Shown here: positions 26,959 to 36,670 of the stretch, one piece after another
How the letters are laid out: each line of letters opens with the position of its first letter
Numbering within the stretch: the first letter of the stretch is position 1
Origin: DATARN01 sp963851105
Lineage (GTDB): Bacteria; Actinomycetota; Acidimicrobiia; Acidimicrobiales; Palsa-688
DNA: 64,000 nucleotides
Assembly (NCBI GenBank): GCA_963851105.1
Contig: CAWKNP010000003.1
Location: 62,001 to 126,000, forward strand
Direction: 5' to 3'
Program-made: the position numbers and the translations under genes
The notes under the pieces: model-generated
Databases searched by the model: none
What the model was told of the DNA's origin: nothing
The model's input: only the letters and a program-made list of their open reading frames with translations

Positions 26959-29487
26959 GTGGCGCTCGATCCCAACCGCTGGACACTGAAGACCCAGGAG
27001 GCATTCAACGCCGCCACTGAATCTGCCCGAAGCAGGAACAACCCCGAGGTCACCCCCGACCACCTGCTTCTCGCCATGCTGGGCCAGGACGCCACGGTCG
27101 TGTTGCCGATCCTGACCAAGGTCGGTCTGGCGCCCCTGGCTTTGCGCAACCGCCTCGAGGAGACCCTTGCCAAGCTGCCCCGCGGCTACACCGGCAAGGG
27201 GGGCGCATCGGACGTCCAGATCAGCCGGGATCTCCGGGAGGCCCTTGGCCTGGCCGACACCGAGCGCCGCGGCCTCGGCGACGAGTACCTCTCGATCGAG
27301 CACGTGCTCCTGGCCATGGCCGAGCGCCTCAAGATCAGCCGCGATGACCTGCTCGAAGCCCTCAAGGACGTCCGGGGAAGCCACCGGGTCACCAGCCAGA
27401 ACCCCGAAGAGCAGTATCAGGCACTGGAAAAGTACGGCCGAGACCTGACCGAGGAGGCCCGTAAGGGCAAGCTGGATCCCGTCATCGGCCGCGACGAGGA
27501 GATTCGCCGAGTCATCCAGGTGCTCTCCCGGCGGACCAAGAACAACCCTGTTCTCATCGGCGAGCCCGGCGTCGGCAAGACCGCCATCGTCGAAGGGCTG
27601 GCCCGCCGCATCATCGAGGGCGACGTCCCGGAAAGCCTGAAGAACAAGCGCCTCCTCTCCCTCGACCTGGGCTCCATGGTCGCGGGGTCCAAGTACCGCG
27701 GCGAGTTCGAGGAGCGGCTGAAGGCGGTGCTCAAGGAGATCACCGACTCCGGTGGCGAGGTGATCACCTTCATCGACGAGCTGCACACCGTGGTCGGGGC
27801 GGGGGCGGCCGAGGGCGCCATGGACGCGGGCAACATGCTCAAGCCCATGCTGGCCCGCGGCGAGCTGCGCATGATCGGTGCCACGACCCTCGACGAGTAC
27901 CGCAAGCGGATAGAGAAGGACGCCGCACTGGAGCGCCGCTTCCAGCAGGTGTACGTGGGCCAGCCCTCCGTCGAGGCGTCCATCGCCATCCTGCGGGGGC
28001 TGAAGGAGCGCTACGAGGTGCATCACGGCGTGCGCATCCAAGACGCTGCCCTCGTCGCCGCGGCCGTACTGTCCGACCGCTACATCACCGCCCGGTTCCT
28101 CCCCGACAAGGCCATCGACCTGGTGGACGAGGCGGCCAGCCGCCTGCGCATCGAGATCGATTCCATGCCGACCGAGATCGACGTGGTCGAGCGCCGCATC
28201 CGCCAGCTCGAGATCGAGCGAGTCGCCTTGGAAAAAGAGGTGGACGTGGCGTCCGAGGAGCGCCTGGCCAAGCTGGATGAGGAGCTTGCCAATCTGCGGG
28301 AGTCCTCCGACGGCATGAAAGCCCACTGGCAGGCGGAAAAGGAGGCCATCGCCACCATCCGCGCCCTCAAGGAGGAGCTGGAATCCCTTCGCACCGCGGT
28401 CGAGCGGGAACAGGACCTCAATCGGGCGGCCGAGATCCGCTACGGGCAGATGCCCGATGTCGAGCGCCGGGTGGACGAGGCGACCAAGAACCTCGCCGAG
28501 CTGCAGGCCGACCGCAAGATGCTGAAAGAGGAGGTGGACGAGGAGGACATCGCCGAGGTGGTGTCCAAGTGGACCGGCGTGCCCGTCTCGCGCCTTCTCG
28601 AGGGCGAGGTGGCCAAGCTCGTCCGTATGGAGGAGATGCTCCGCAAGCGTGTCATCGGCCAGGAGGAGGCCGTGTCCGCGGTCGCCAACGCAATCCGCCG
28701 CAGCCGCTCGGGCCTGTCGGACCCCAACCGCCCCATCGGGAGCTTCCTGTTCCTCGGCCCGACCGGAGTCGGAAAGACGGAGCTGGCCCGCACCCTCGCC
28801 GACTTCCTGTTCGACGACCCCCGCGCCATGGTCCGCATCGACATGAGTGAGTTCATGGAGAAGCACTCGGTGGCCCGTCTGGTGGGCTCGCCTCCCGGCT
28901 ATGTCGGCTACGACGAGGGGGGCCAACTCACCGAGGCCGTCCGACGTCGCCCCTACGCGGTTGTGTTGCTGGATGAGCTGGAAAAGGCCCACCCCGATGT
29001 CTTCGGAGTCCTGCTGCAGGTCCTCGACGATGGGCGCCTCACCGACGGCCAGGGACGCACGGTCGACTTCAGCAATGCCGTGCTCATCATGACCTCCAAT
29101 TATCAGGGTGATGTCCGTGACGCCTTCAAGCCTGAGTTCTTGAACCGCGTCGATGACATTGTCCGGTTCCGGTCCCTTTCCGAGGAGGACATTTCGGCCA
29201 TCGTCACCATCCAACTGGCGGCCCTGGAGGTGCGCCTGGCCGCCCGCCGCCTGACGTTGATTGTCACCGACGCGGCCACGGCCTGGCTCGGCCGCCGGGG
29301 CTTCGACCCCGCTTACGGCGCCCGGCCCCTCAAGCGTCTCATCCAGCGGGAGATCGCCGATCGCCTGGCTATGGCGTTACTGGAAGGTAACTATCCCGAG
29401 GGCTCCACCGTGACCGTCGACGCCGCGGCGCCTGTCATGACTGCCACCGGCGAGATTACCCTCGGTGAGGGCTTGGTATTGCGGTAG
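26959..29487 (+). CDS. clpB: Disaggregase ClpB (Hsp100)
   Basis: Hexameric AAA+ disaggregase working with DnaK-DnaJ-GrpE, 842 residues. It has an N-terminal Clp repeat domain (1-145), a first AAA+ domain with Walker A GEPGVGKT (201-208) and FIDELHTVVGAG, a coiled-coil middle domain (about 400-515, rich in E/K/R), and a second AAA+ domain with GPTGVGKT (about 600) and LLDELEKAHPDV. The middle domain and lack of a ClpP-loop identify ClpB rather than ClpA/C. GTG start with AAGGAGG 10 nt upstream. Confidence 0.96.
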   Translation: MALDPNRWTLKTQEAFNAATESARSRNNPEVTPDHLLLAMLGQDATVVLPILTKVGLAPLALRNRLEETLAKLPRGYTGKGGASDVQISRDLREALGLADTERRGLGDEYLSIEHVLLAMAERLKISRDDLLEALKDVRGSHRVTSQNPEEQYQALEKYGRDLTEEARKGKLDPVIGRDEEIRRVIQVLSRRTKNNPVLIGEPGVGKTAIVEGLARRIIEGDVPESLKNKRLLSLDLGSMVAGSKYRGEFEERLKAVLKEITDSGGEVITFIDELHTVVGAGAAEGAMDAGNMLKPMLARGELRMIGATTLDEYRKRIEKDAALERRFQQVYVGQPSVEASIAILRGLKERYEVHHGVRIQDAALVAAAVLSDRYITARFLPDKAIDLVDEAASRLRIEIDSMPTEIDVVERRIRQLEIERVALEKEVDVASEERLAKLDEELANLRESSDGMKAHWQAEKEAIATIRALKEELESLRTAVEREQDLNRAAEIRYGQMPDVERRVDEATKNLAELQADRKMLKEEVDEEDIAEVVSKWTGVPVSRLLEGEVAKLVRMEEMLRKRVIGQEEAVSAVANAIRRSRSGLSDPNRPIGSFLFLGPTGVGKTELARTLADFLFDDPRAMVRIDMSEFMEKHSVARLVGSPPGYVGYDEGGQLTEAVRRRPYAVVLLDELEKAHPDVFGVLLQVLDDGRLTDGQGRTVDFSNAVLIMTSNYQGDVRDAFKPEFLNRVDDIVRFRSLSEEDISAIVTIQLAALEVRLAARRLTLIVTDAATAWLGRRGFDPAYGARPLKRLIQREIADRLAMALLEGNYPEGSTVTVDAAAPVMTATGEITLGEGLVLR

Positions 29488-29491
29488 AGGT

Positions 29492-29516
29492 CCCGTGGGC
29501 CAGCGCCGCCCACGGG
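29492..29516 (+). terminator. Hairpin terminator after clpB
   Basis: CCCGTGGGC, 7-nt loop, GCCCACGGG, starting 4 bp after the clpB stop codon. No T-run follows. Confidence 0.65.
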
Positions 29517-29690
29517 TCGCCTCGTGCCATGTAATGGCGGGGGTGTGAGGTTTTGTTGGGTTGGTCTACCCAAAGGTTGATATTTCTTCCCGGAAACGGG
29601 GCGAACTGGACTCCGACGTAGCGCCTTTCCGATCTGGGTAGTACTGTCCCGATCCATCCAAATGGCCAGGCTATGGGGGCAAGGTACGAG

Positions 29691-30995
29691 ATGAAGGTCC
29701 TTCGTCGTTTTTGCGCGCTGAGCTTGTCGGGCTTGGTCATGGGGGGTTTGCTGGCCGGCGTTGCCGTCTCGACCGCCTCATCGGTGCCCGCGGCCGCCGA
29801 CACGCCTGAGGCCTTCGCGGGCACGGCATCGGCCCAAGCACTCCAGCTCAAGCTTTTCGGCAACGCTCTTACCATCGGTTCGAGCAACGTGGCGGCCGAC
29901 TCGTCGCCGAAGGCGCACGCCGACGGCGCCGGCGTCGCCCTCCTGGCGGCCACGACCAGCAGCGCCGACATCGTCGGCGCCGACAAGTCGATGGCGCCCC
30001 CGAAGGCCTGCGGCCTGAACCTCCCGCTCGCCAACATCCTCACCCTCGCCCTGGCGTGCTCGCAGTCGGCGACTGGGACCACCAATGCCTCGCCGTCGGC
30101 GCTGGCCACCTCGAACATCGCGGCTCTCGATGTCGGCCTCCTCAACCCTGTCCTCAACCTGCTCCAGCCGATCCTGAACGCCCTCACCCCTCTGGCTGAC
30201 CAGCTGCTCGGGACCGTGCTCACGACGGTGACCAACGTGCTGCAGCCCGTCCTCGGCACCACCCTCCAGCAGTTGCTGGGCGGCTTGGGCCTCAGCACAA
30301 CCAAACCGGTGAGCAGCCTGATCGACGCCTTGAAGCGGGCGACCAACCTGGCCACCGTCCACGTAGGCGACACGGTCTCGCAGGTCGTGACCAATAGTGG
30401 AGCGGTGGTCGCCGACGCCATCGCCAAGGGCGCCGAGGTCGACGTCCTGCCCGGCCTGCTCCTCACCGGCGGCCCGCTGCTGTCCATCACCCTCGGCCTG
30501 GCCCACACGACCAGCACGTTCAATCGCACGACCGGAGCCAGCGCCGCCTCCTTCGACCCCGCCATCGTCGACGTGAAGCTGCTCGGTATCGACATCCCGG
30601 TCAGGCTCGGCGCTCCGATCACCCTGCTGGCCGGTACGCCCCTTGAGTCGACCATCTCCCTCGGCGCCGGGACGACCACCAAGAACGCCGACGGCTCGGT
30701 TTCCGCCACGGCCGACGGTGTCGGGATCGACCTGCTCAAGGGTCTTAGCGGCGGCATCAGCCTCCACTTGGCCCACGCCCAGTCCGCCGCCGGCGGCGCC
30801 CTCAAGACGTTGAGCCCGACCACCGTGGCGACCACCGTCACCTCCCAGCCTGCGGTCACCGGCACCCTCACGGCCCATCTGGCCACCACGGGTACCGATA
30901 CCCCGCTGCTGCCGATTGGTGTGTTCCTCATCCTGTCCGGCTACATCACCCGCCGTACCCTCCGGACCCGCCGGGCGACGCGAGCACCACGCTGA
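29691..30995 (+). CDS. Secreted LATTG-anchored surface protein, unknown function
   Basis: 434 residues. A good signal peptide (basic MKVLRRF, then a hydrophobic core, AAA-DT cleavage region) leads to a body of alternating hydrophobic and polar segments with no known domain; two cysteines lie near residue 110-125. The C-terminus has LATTG, a hydrophobic helix (PLLPIGVFLILSGYI) and a basic tail (TRRTLRTRR). LAxTG is the signal reported for class E sortases, and such a sortase is encoded 40 bp downstream, so this is its likely substrate. ATG 29691 is chosen because the signal peptide fits; ATG 29673 would add six residues. Confidence 0.75.
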   Translation: MKVLRRFCALSLSGLVMGGLLAGVAVSTASSVPAAADTPEAFAGTASAQALQLKLFGNALTIGSSNVAADSSPKAHADGAGVALLAATTSSADIVGADKSMAPPKACGLNLPLANILTLALACSQSATGTTNASPSALATSNIAALDVGLLNPVLNLLQPILNALTPLADQLLGTVLTTVTNVLQPVLGTTLQQLLGGLGLSTTKPVSSLIDALKRATNLATVHVGDTVSQVVTNSGAVVADAIAKGAEVDVLPGLLLTGGPLLSITLGLAHTTSTFNRTTGASAASFDPAIVDVKLLGIDIPVRLGAPITLLAGTPLESTISLGAGTTTKNADGSVSATADGVGIDLLKGLSGGISLHLAHAQSAAGGALKTLSPTTVATTVTSQPAVTGTLTAHLATTGTDTPLLPIGVFLILSGYITRRTLRTRRATRAPR

Positions 30996-31035
30996 GCCGG
31001 GCGGCGGTCACGTCGTCCTCCGCAGGAGTTCTCCG

Positions 31036-31692
31036 ATGCCGTTGAAGATGCCGTGGTCTCGCCTCGGGCGAGACCACGGCGGCGCCGAGGAGTGGCGCCC
31101 GCGCCGCACCTGGCAGCGCCGCCTGGTCTCGGTCGTCTCGATCGGGCTGGTCGTGGCTGGTGTGGCCGTCATCGGCTATCCGGTCTGGACCAACCTGATG
31201 CACAATCGCCTCCAGAGCCGCCTGGCCCACCAGCTGACCAGCAAGGAACTGGCCGACGCCTACCGGGCCCACCGTCTGGCGACCGGTGACAGCCTGACCC
31301 GCATCAAGATTCCCGCTTTGGGCGTGGACATGGTGGTCGTGCAGGGAACCACGGAGAGCGCCTTGCAGGCCGGGGCCGGCCACTATCCCGACACCCCGCT
31401 GCCTTGCGAAGCGGGCAATGTCGCCATCGCCGGCCACCGCACCACGTACGGCAAGCCGTTCGCCAACCTCGATCGGCTCAAGCCGGGCGACACCATCGAG
31501 CTCGATACTCCCGTCGGCGGTTGTATGTACCAGGTGAGCAAGGATCCCTTTGTGGTGACCCCGAGCGACATCTCGGTGCTGGCCGCCACCACCGTCCGTT
31601 CGTTGACCCTGACGACCTGCAATCCCAAGGGCTCGGCGGCCCAGCGGCTGGTGGTCCGGGCGACCTATGAGAAGGACACCCAGCCGGTATGA
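31036..31692 (+). CDS. Class E sortase
   Basis: Membrane-bound transpeptidase attaching surface proteins to peptidoglycan, 218 residues. A cytosolic basic N-terminus, one helix (about 30-51), then the sortase fold with catalytic His134 (AGHRTTYGKPF), Cys195 (LTLTTCNPKGSA) and Arg204 (AAQRLVV). The TYG motif and TCNPKGS context are class E-like. The ATG at 31036 has AGGAG 7 nt upstream. It sits between a probable LATTG substrate and an FN3 protein and overlaps the latter by 4 bp. Confidence 0.9.
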   Translation: MPLKMPWSRLGRDHGGAEEWRPRRTWQRRLVSVVSIGLVVAGVAVIGYPVWTNLMHNRLQSRLAHQLTSKELADAYRAHRLATGDSLTRIKIPALGVDMVVVQGTTESALQAGAGHYPDTPLPCEAGNVAIAGHRTTYGKPFANLDRLKPGDTIELDTPVGGCMYQVSKDPFVVTPSDISVLAATTVRSLTLTTCNPKGSAAQRLVVRATYEKDTQPV

Positions 31693-33533
31693 CCGGAATC
31701 GGCACGGTCCGCCGCCTGACCGCGGGCGCCGTCGGGGCCGCCGTGGGCAGCCTCCTGATACTGGGGCCCGCGGCGCCCGCCTATGCCGCCGCCCAGCCCG
31801 TCGTCACTTTTCATGGGCCCGCGGGAGGGTCGACGCTCGCGTCGCCTTCGGTCGCGATCACGGGGAGCGCGTCGTTCACCCCCGACCCCGCCTACGGCGG
31901 CGGGATCACCAACATCCAGGTAGCGGTCAGCTTCGGCGGTCGCACCGTCGCCTCATGCGACCCGTGCGGCAGCGCGGGCAACACCGCCTTCGGCTTCACC
32001 CCGTCGTTCGGCGCCAACGGTCCCTACAGCGTTGCCGCCACCGTGGCGGCCAACGAAACGTTGCTGGCCACGGGCCTGAATCCCCAGAATCGGGCGGGGT
32101 CGGCGAGCACCAGCTTCCGGTTGGCCGTGCCCCCGGCGGCGCCGAGGAGCGTCTCGACCAAGGCGAACAGCGACGGTTCGGTGACGGTGTCGTGGGCCCG
32201 CAACACCGAAGCCGATCTCAGTGGTTACCAGGTGCAGCGGAAAGAACCGGCCGGTGCGTGGACGGTCGTGGCGCCCAACCTCCCGCCGTCGACGACGACG
32301 TTCACCGACTCCGGAACGACCCACGGCGGCGACTTCAGCTATCTCGTTTCCGCCTTCCGGCCGGGCGCTGACGGAACGCTGAACACCGCCCTGGTCGCTT
32401 CCGCCGCCCTGGTCGGCGCCAGCGTGCCGGTACCGCCGCCGCCCACCACGATCCCCGTCGTCGGCCAGCCGATCCCTTTCGACACGACCACCACGACGCC
32501 GGCCGCGTCGACGCCCGCGGCGAGCGGCTCCAACACCCCTGACCTCTCGGCCTTCCTGGCCCAGGCGGCCAAGCCCGCGGCCACCGCGGGCGGCAAGATC
32601 CAGACGTCGCCTCCGGCCCGGCTGGTCGTGCCCGGCCCCGCCGGTCCCCCGGACACCTACGATCCCAACTTGCCGTTCGCGGCGGGATCCTCCCGGCAGG
32701 CCGCGGGGGCTCCACGCGTCGCGCTGCCCGGCCAGCCCGCGTCATCGACGCAGCAACGATCGATCCTCTTCTCGGTCGCAGGGGGCCTGTTCCTCTGCGT
32801 CGCCGGCTTTGGGTTGCGCAGCCTGAACAACCGCCGGGGCGGGCCTCCGGCTCTCGAGTCGCTCGGCCCGCCTGGGGCGGACGGTGGCGGCGGCGATGCC
32901 GGCGGTGGCCTCAGCGGCGCTGGTGGCGCGAGCGGCATCGGGAAGATCATCCCGGCATCGGTGGCCGCCAAGGCCGCCGCCCGCGCCCGGGCCGCGTTCT
33001 CGGCGGGCGCGCCGGAAAGCGCCGCGGCGGCGTGGACGGGGAGCCCGCAGCCCACAACGGCAGCGGCGCTCACCCCGACAGCGCCGGCTGGTGCCGCCAA
33101 CCGTCGCGCCAACCCCGCCTCGGCGGCCATCCCCCCGCCACCCCCGCCCGCCGCCAACCCCCGGGCCACAACACCGGCATTGCCGGCCCCGTCGCCAGCA
33201 GGGCCCTCTGCGGCTGTCCTCGCGCCGCTGGGTCCTGTCGCAGCCGCCACCCCCGCCTCGGCCGCCCCGTCCGAGCCCGCCGTGGTTCTACCGGACTCGG
33301 GCGCCGCCCCCCCCGAGGCCGCCGGGCCCTCCGAGGCCGCCGGGCCCTCCGAGGCCGCCGGGCCCTCCGAGGCCCCCGCCCCGCAGCGCCCCCGGCGCCC
33401 GTCCTGGCCGGCGTCGGCCGATCGCCGGCCATCGGTCGAGGAGGCAGTCGATTACTTCCGGCTCCTCAAGGCCCCCGAACCGCGGCCGGACGAGGATCCG
33501 GCCAAGGTCGAGGTCACGGCACCCGCGGGCTAA
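31689..33533 (+). CDS. FN3-domain membrane protein with Pro/Ala-rich tail
   Basis: 614 residues. A signal peptide (to about AYAAA, residue 36) is followed by a β-rich domain (35-150, with a CDPC pair near residue 95) and a fibronectin type III domain (about 155-245, containing SVTVSWARNTEADLSGYQV). A Thr/Pro linker and a transmembrane helix (about 357-373) follow. The last 240 residues are an Ala/Pro-rich, presumably cytosolic tail with four copies of the EA(A/P)GPS-type unit. No LPxTG-like signal. Its coupling to the sortase (ATGA overlap) suggests a role in the same surface-assembly system (inference). Confidence 0.75.
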   Translation: MTGIGTVRRLTAGAVGAAVGSLLILGPAAPAYAAAQPVVTFHGPAGGSTLASPSVAITGSASFTPDPAYGGGITNIQVAVSFGGRTVASCDPCGSAGNTAFGFTPSFGANGPYSVAATVAANETLLATGLNPQNRAGSASTSFRLAVPPAAPRSVSTKANSDGSVTVSWARNTEADLSGYQVQRKEPAGAWTVVAPNLPPSTTTFTDSGTTHGGDFSYLVSAFRPGADGTLNTALVASAALVGASVPVPPPPTTIPVVGQPIPFDTTTTTPAASTPAASGSNTPDLSAFLAQAAKPAATAGGKIQTSPPARLVVPGPAGPPDTYDPNLPFAAGSSRQAAGAPRVALPGQPASSTQQRSILFSVAGGLFLCVAGFGLRSLNNRRGGPPALESLGPPGADGGGGDAGGGLSGAGGASGIGKIIPASVAAKAAARARAAFSAGAPESAAAAWTGSPQPTTAAALTPTAPAGAANRRANPASAAIPPPPPPAANPRATTPALPAPSPAGPSAAVLAPLGPVAAATPASAAPSEPAVVLPDSGAAPPEAAGPSEAAGPSEAAGPSEAPAPQRPRRPSWPASADRRPSVEEAVDYFRLLKAPEPRPDEDPAKVEVTAPAG

Positions 33534-33601
33534 ACCGCCGGCCGTTACATGGTTGCCGGTATGCTCAGGTGACCGCCAGATAGTTCTCGAGGAGCAAACG
33601 C

Positions 33602-34882
33602 GTGCCCGCCACCGTGGTCGTCGGTACCCAATGGGGCGACGAAGGCAAGGGCAAGGTGACCGACCTTCTGGCCCGAGAGATGCACATGGTCGTCCGCTAC
33701 CAAGGGGGCCATAACGCCGGCCACACCATCGTCGTCGAAGGCGAGACGTTCGCCCTGCAACTCGTCCCGAGCGGCGTTCTCTACCGGCACATCACCCCCG
33801 TCATCGGCAACGGTGTCGTCGTCGATCCCGGCGTCCTGCTCGGCGAGATCGACCTGCTGACTGCCAAGGGCGTCGACTGCTCGAAGCTCAAGGTCTCGGG
33901 CAACGCCCACCTGATCATGCCGTACCACCAGGAGCTCGACGCCATCACCGAGCGCTACCTGGGCCGCAACAAGCTGGGCACGACCAAGCGGGGCATCGGG
34001 CCCGCCTACGCCGACAAAGCGACACGGGTCGGGCTGCGGGTCCAGGATCTCCTCGACCCCAAGATCTTCCGCCAGAAGCTGGATGTGGTGCTGAAGGAAA
34101 AGAACCAGATCCTGGCCAAGGTGTACAACCGGCTACCGCTGTCCGCCGACGACATCGCCAACCGTTACCTCGAGCAGTACGCCCCTCGTATGGCGCCCAT
34201 GATCGGCGACTGCGTCGGGTTGCTCCACGACGCGCTGGACGCGGGCCAGGAGATCCTGCTCGAGGGGGCCCAGGCCACGTTCCTCGACCTCGACCACGGG
34301 ACCTATCCCTTCGTCACGTCCTCCAATCCCGTCGCCGGGGGCGCCTGCGTGGGTGCCGGCATCGGGCCCCGTGACATCGACAGGGTCATCGGCATCGCCA
34401 AGGCGTACTGCACCCGGGTCGGGGCAGGACCGTTCCCGACCGAACTGTTGGACGGCGTCGGCCAGGCCCTGGTGGACCGGGGCCACGAGTACGGCACGGT
34501 GACCGGCCGGCGCCGCCGGCCCGGCTGGTTCGACGCGGTCATGGTCCGCCACGCGGTGCGCCTCAACTCGCTGTCGGAGATCGCCATCACCAAACTTGAC
34601 GTGCTCGACGCCTTCGAGACCCTCCAGGTGTGCGTCGCCTACGAACACGAGGGGCAGCGCTACCACCACCTGCCCTATCACCAGTCGATCCTCCACGAGG
34701 TGACGCCGGTCTACGCGGAGCTTCGGGGATGGAAGACCGACCTGTCGGAGGTCACCGAGCTCAGCCAGTTGCCGGCGACGGCCAAGGACTACATCCATTT
34801 CCTCGAATCCCAGGTTGGTGTGCCCATCCGTATGGTCGGCGTCGGCCCCGGCCGCGACCAGTTGGTGCGCTTCGACTCGTGA
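33602..34882 (+). CDS. purA: Adenylosuccinate synthetase
   Basis: GTP-dependent condensation of IMP and aspartate, first committed step to AMP. 426 residues. It has VGTQWGDEGKGKVTDLL (GTP P-loop and catalytic Asp), GGHNAGHT, GTTKRGIGPAYADK, LLEGAQATFLDLDHGTYPFVTSSNP and TGRRRRPGWFD. GTG start with GAGGAG upstream. It heads the purine cluster; purD starts inside its stop codon. Confidence 0.97.
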   Translation: MPATVVVGTQWGDEGKGKVTDLLAREMHMVVRYQGGHNAGHTIVVEGETFALQLVPSGVLYRHITPVIGNGVVVDPGVLLGEIDLLTAKGVDCSKLKVSGNAHLIMPYHQELDAITERYLGRNKLGTTKRGIGPAYADKATRVGLRVQDLLDPKIFRQKLDVVLKEKNQILAKVYNRLPLSADDIANRYLEQYAPRMAPMIGDCVGLLHDALDAGQEILLEGAQATFLDLDHGTYPFVTSSNPVAGGACVGAGIGPRDIDRVIGIAKAYCTRVGAGPFPTELLDGVGQALVDRGHEYGTVTGRRRRPGWFDAVMVRHAVRLNSLSEIAITKLDVLDAFETLQVCVAYEHEGQRYHHLPYHQSILHEVTPVYAELRGWKTDLSEVTELSQLPATAKDYIHFLESQVGVPIRMVGVGPGRDQLVRFDS

Positions 34883-36150
34883 GGCGAGTCTGTGTCGTCG
34901 GATCGGGAGCGAGGGAGCACGCCCTGGCGGTGGCGTTGGCCCGCACCTCCTCGGTCGTGGTCGCCCCCGGTAACGCCGGTATCGCGGCACTCAGCTCGCC
35001 TGAGGTCGACATCGAGTGCACCTCGGCGCCCCCCGAGGGCATCGAGGCCGACCTGTTCGTCATCGGTCCCGAGGGGCCCCTCGTGGCCGGGCTGGCCGAC
35101 CGGCTGCGGGCCCGCTCCCGGCTGGTGTTCGGTCCCGGCGCCGACGGCGCCCAGGTCGAGGGCTCGAAGGCCTGGATGAAGGCCCTGCTGGTCGACGCCC
35201 GGGTCCCGACCGCGGCGCACGGCGCATTTGGCGAGGAGGGCCCGGCCATCGCCTTCCTCCACACCCTGGCCCCGCCGTTCGTGATCAAGACCGACGGGCT
35301 GGCCGCGGGGAAAGGGGTCCTCGTCACCGAGTCCCTGACCGACGCCATCGACGATGTGCGGGCCAAGCTGTCCGGCGCCTCGTTCGGCACCGCCGGCCGC
35401 CGCGTCGTCATCGAGGAGGGCCTGACAGGTGACGAACTGTCGGTGATGGCCATCTGCGACGGCACCGGCGCGGTGCCCTTGGCCGCCGCCCAGGATTTCA
35501 AGCGCCTCGGTGACGGCGACACCGGGCCCAACACCGGCGGCATGGGCTCCTACTCACCCGTCCCCGGCGCGGATGCCGCCCTGATCGACGCGGTTATGGA
35601 CACCGCCGTGCTACCCACCCTCGCCGCCCTCCGGCGCCGGGGAATCGACTACCGAGGCGTGCTTTACGCCGGGATCATGCTCACGCCCGACGGCGCCAGG
35701 GTGCTCGAATTCAACGTCCGCTTCGGTGATCCCGAGACCCAGGTCCTCCTGCCTCGCTGGCAAGGCGACGTGACCGCGACCCTGGCCGCCGCCGCGTCGG
35801 GCTCGCTCGCGGCCGAGGCGCCGCGGTTCTCCGATCAGGCGGCGGTGTGCGTGGTGCTGGCCGCCGACGGCTATCCCGGTGCCCCACGCTCGGGAGATGT
35901 CATCACCGGGCTCGGGGCCGCCGCCGCCCTGCCGGAGGTTCAGCTGTACGCCGCCGCGGTGGCCCGCCAGGGGCGTGACCTGGTCACGAGCGGGGGCCGG
36001 GTGCTCAGCGTGGCGGCGATCGGCGACAATGTTTCCGAGGCTCGGGAGCGGGCCTATGCCGCCGCCGGCCGCATCGAGTGGCGGGGCCGCCAGTACCGCC
36101 AGGACATAGCGGCTCGCGCCGCCGACGGGGAAAAGGTGAGGCAACGATGA
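34879..36150 (+). CDS. purD: Phosphoribosylamine–glycine ligase (GAR synthetase)
   Basis: Second step of purine synthesis, ATP-grasp family, 423 residues. MRRVCVVGSGAREHALA opens the domain, then KTDGLAAGKGVLV, GPNTGGMGSYSPVP and LEFNVRFGDPETQVLLP (metal site). The GTG at 34879 overlaps the purA stop by 4 bp and matches the family N-terminus; the frame is open further upstream but that part is antisense-like filler inside purA. Confidence 0.96.
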   Translation: MRRVCVVGSGAREHALAVALARTSSVVVAPGNAGIAALSSPEVDIECTSAPPEGIEADLFVIGPEGPLVAGLADRLRARSRLVFGPGADGAQVEGSKAWMKALLVDARVPTAAHGAFGEEGPAIAFLHTLAPPFVIKTDGLAAGKGVLVTESLTDAIDDVRAKLSGASFGTAGRRVVIEEGLTGDELSVMAICDGTGAVPLAAAQDFKRLGDGDTGPNTGGMGSYSPVPGADAALIDAVMDTAVLPTLAALRRRGIDYRGVLYAGIMLTPDGARVLEFNVRFGDPETQVLLPRWQGDVTATLAAAASGSLAAEAPRFSDQAAVCVVLAADGYPGAPRSGDVITGLGAAAALPEVQLYAAAVARQGRDLVTSGGRVLSVAAIGDNVSEARERAYAAAGRIEWRGRQYRQDIAARAADGEKVRQR

Positions 36151-36596
36151 AGGTGGCGGTGCTCATGGGATCGGCCAGTGACCAGGCCCGCATGACCCAG
36201 GCAACCGAGCTGCTGGGCAGTTTCGGGGTCGAGGCGACCGAGCACGTCATGTCGGCGCACCGGACCCCCGACGTGGTGGCCGCTTTCGCCAAGGCGGCGC
36301 GAGACGAAGGCTATGGCGTCGTCATCTGCGGCGCCGGCATGGCGGCGGCCCTGCCCGGTGTGGTCGCGGCCTACACCACCCTGCCGGTGATCGGCGTGCC
36401 CCTCTCAGGCAGCGCCCTGTCGGGGATCGACGCCCTGTACGCCATCGTGCAGATGCCCCGGGGGGTCCCCGTGGCCACGGTCGCGGTCGACGGCGCCGCC
36501 AACGCCGCTCTCCTGGCCGTCGAGATCCTCGCGGTGTCCGACCCGTCGCTGGCCGGACGGTTGGCGGAGTACCGCCAGGCGTGGGGGTCGTCATGA
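36147..36596 (+). CDS. purE: N5-CAIR mutase
   Basis: 149-residue PurE, opening MKVAVLMGSASDQARM, with VMSAHRTPD, ICGAGMAAALPGVVAAYT and PVIGVPL. It converts N5-CAIR to CAIR, which normally requires purK; purK is not in this window. It starts on the purD stop (ATGA). Confidence 0.96.
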   Translation: MKVAVLMGSASDQARMTQATELLGSFGVEATEHVMSAHRTPDVVAAFAKAARDEGYGVVICGAGMAAALPGVVAAYTTLPVIGVPLSGSALSGIDALYAIVQMPRGVPVATVAVDGAANAALLAVEILAVSDPSLAGRLAEYRQAWGSS

Positions 36597-36670
36597 GCAC
36601 CGTCGTGACCGCCGTCGTAGCCGTGCCCGGGCATGTGCCGGCGCCCCGCCGGCCCGGGGGGTCGCCATGA
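36593..36670 (+). CDS. 25-residue mini-ORF coupled between purE and purB
   Basis: ATG overlaps the purE stop (ATGA) and its own TGA overlaps the purB start (ATGA), so it fills the purE-purB gap exactly with 4-bp overlaps at both ends. The product (MSTVVTAVVAVPGHV, then a Pro/Arg/Gly-rich end) is not recognised. It may be a small protein or simply a translational bridge that keeps ribosomes moving from purE to purB. Confidence 0.45.
   Translation: MSTVVTAVVAVPGHVPAPRRPGGSP

Noticed and set aside
34630..34878. Upstream extension of purD inside purA
   Set aside because: The family N-terminus begins at the GTG that overlaps the purA stop; the extension has no similarity.
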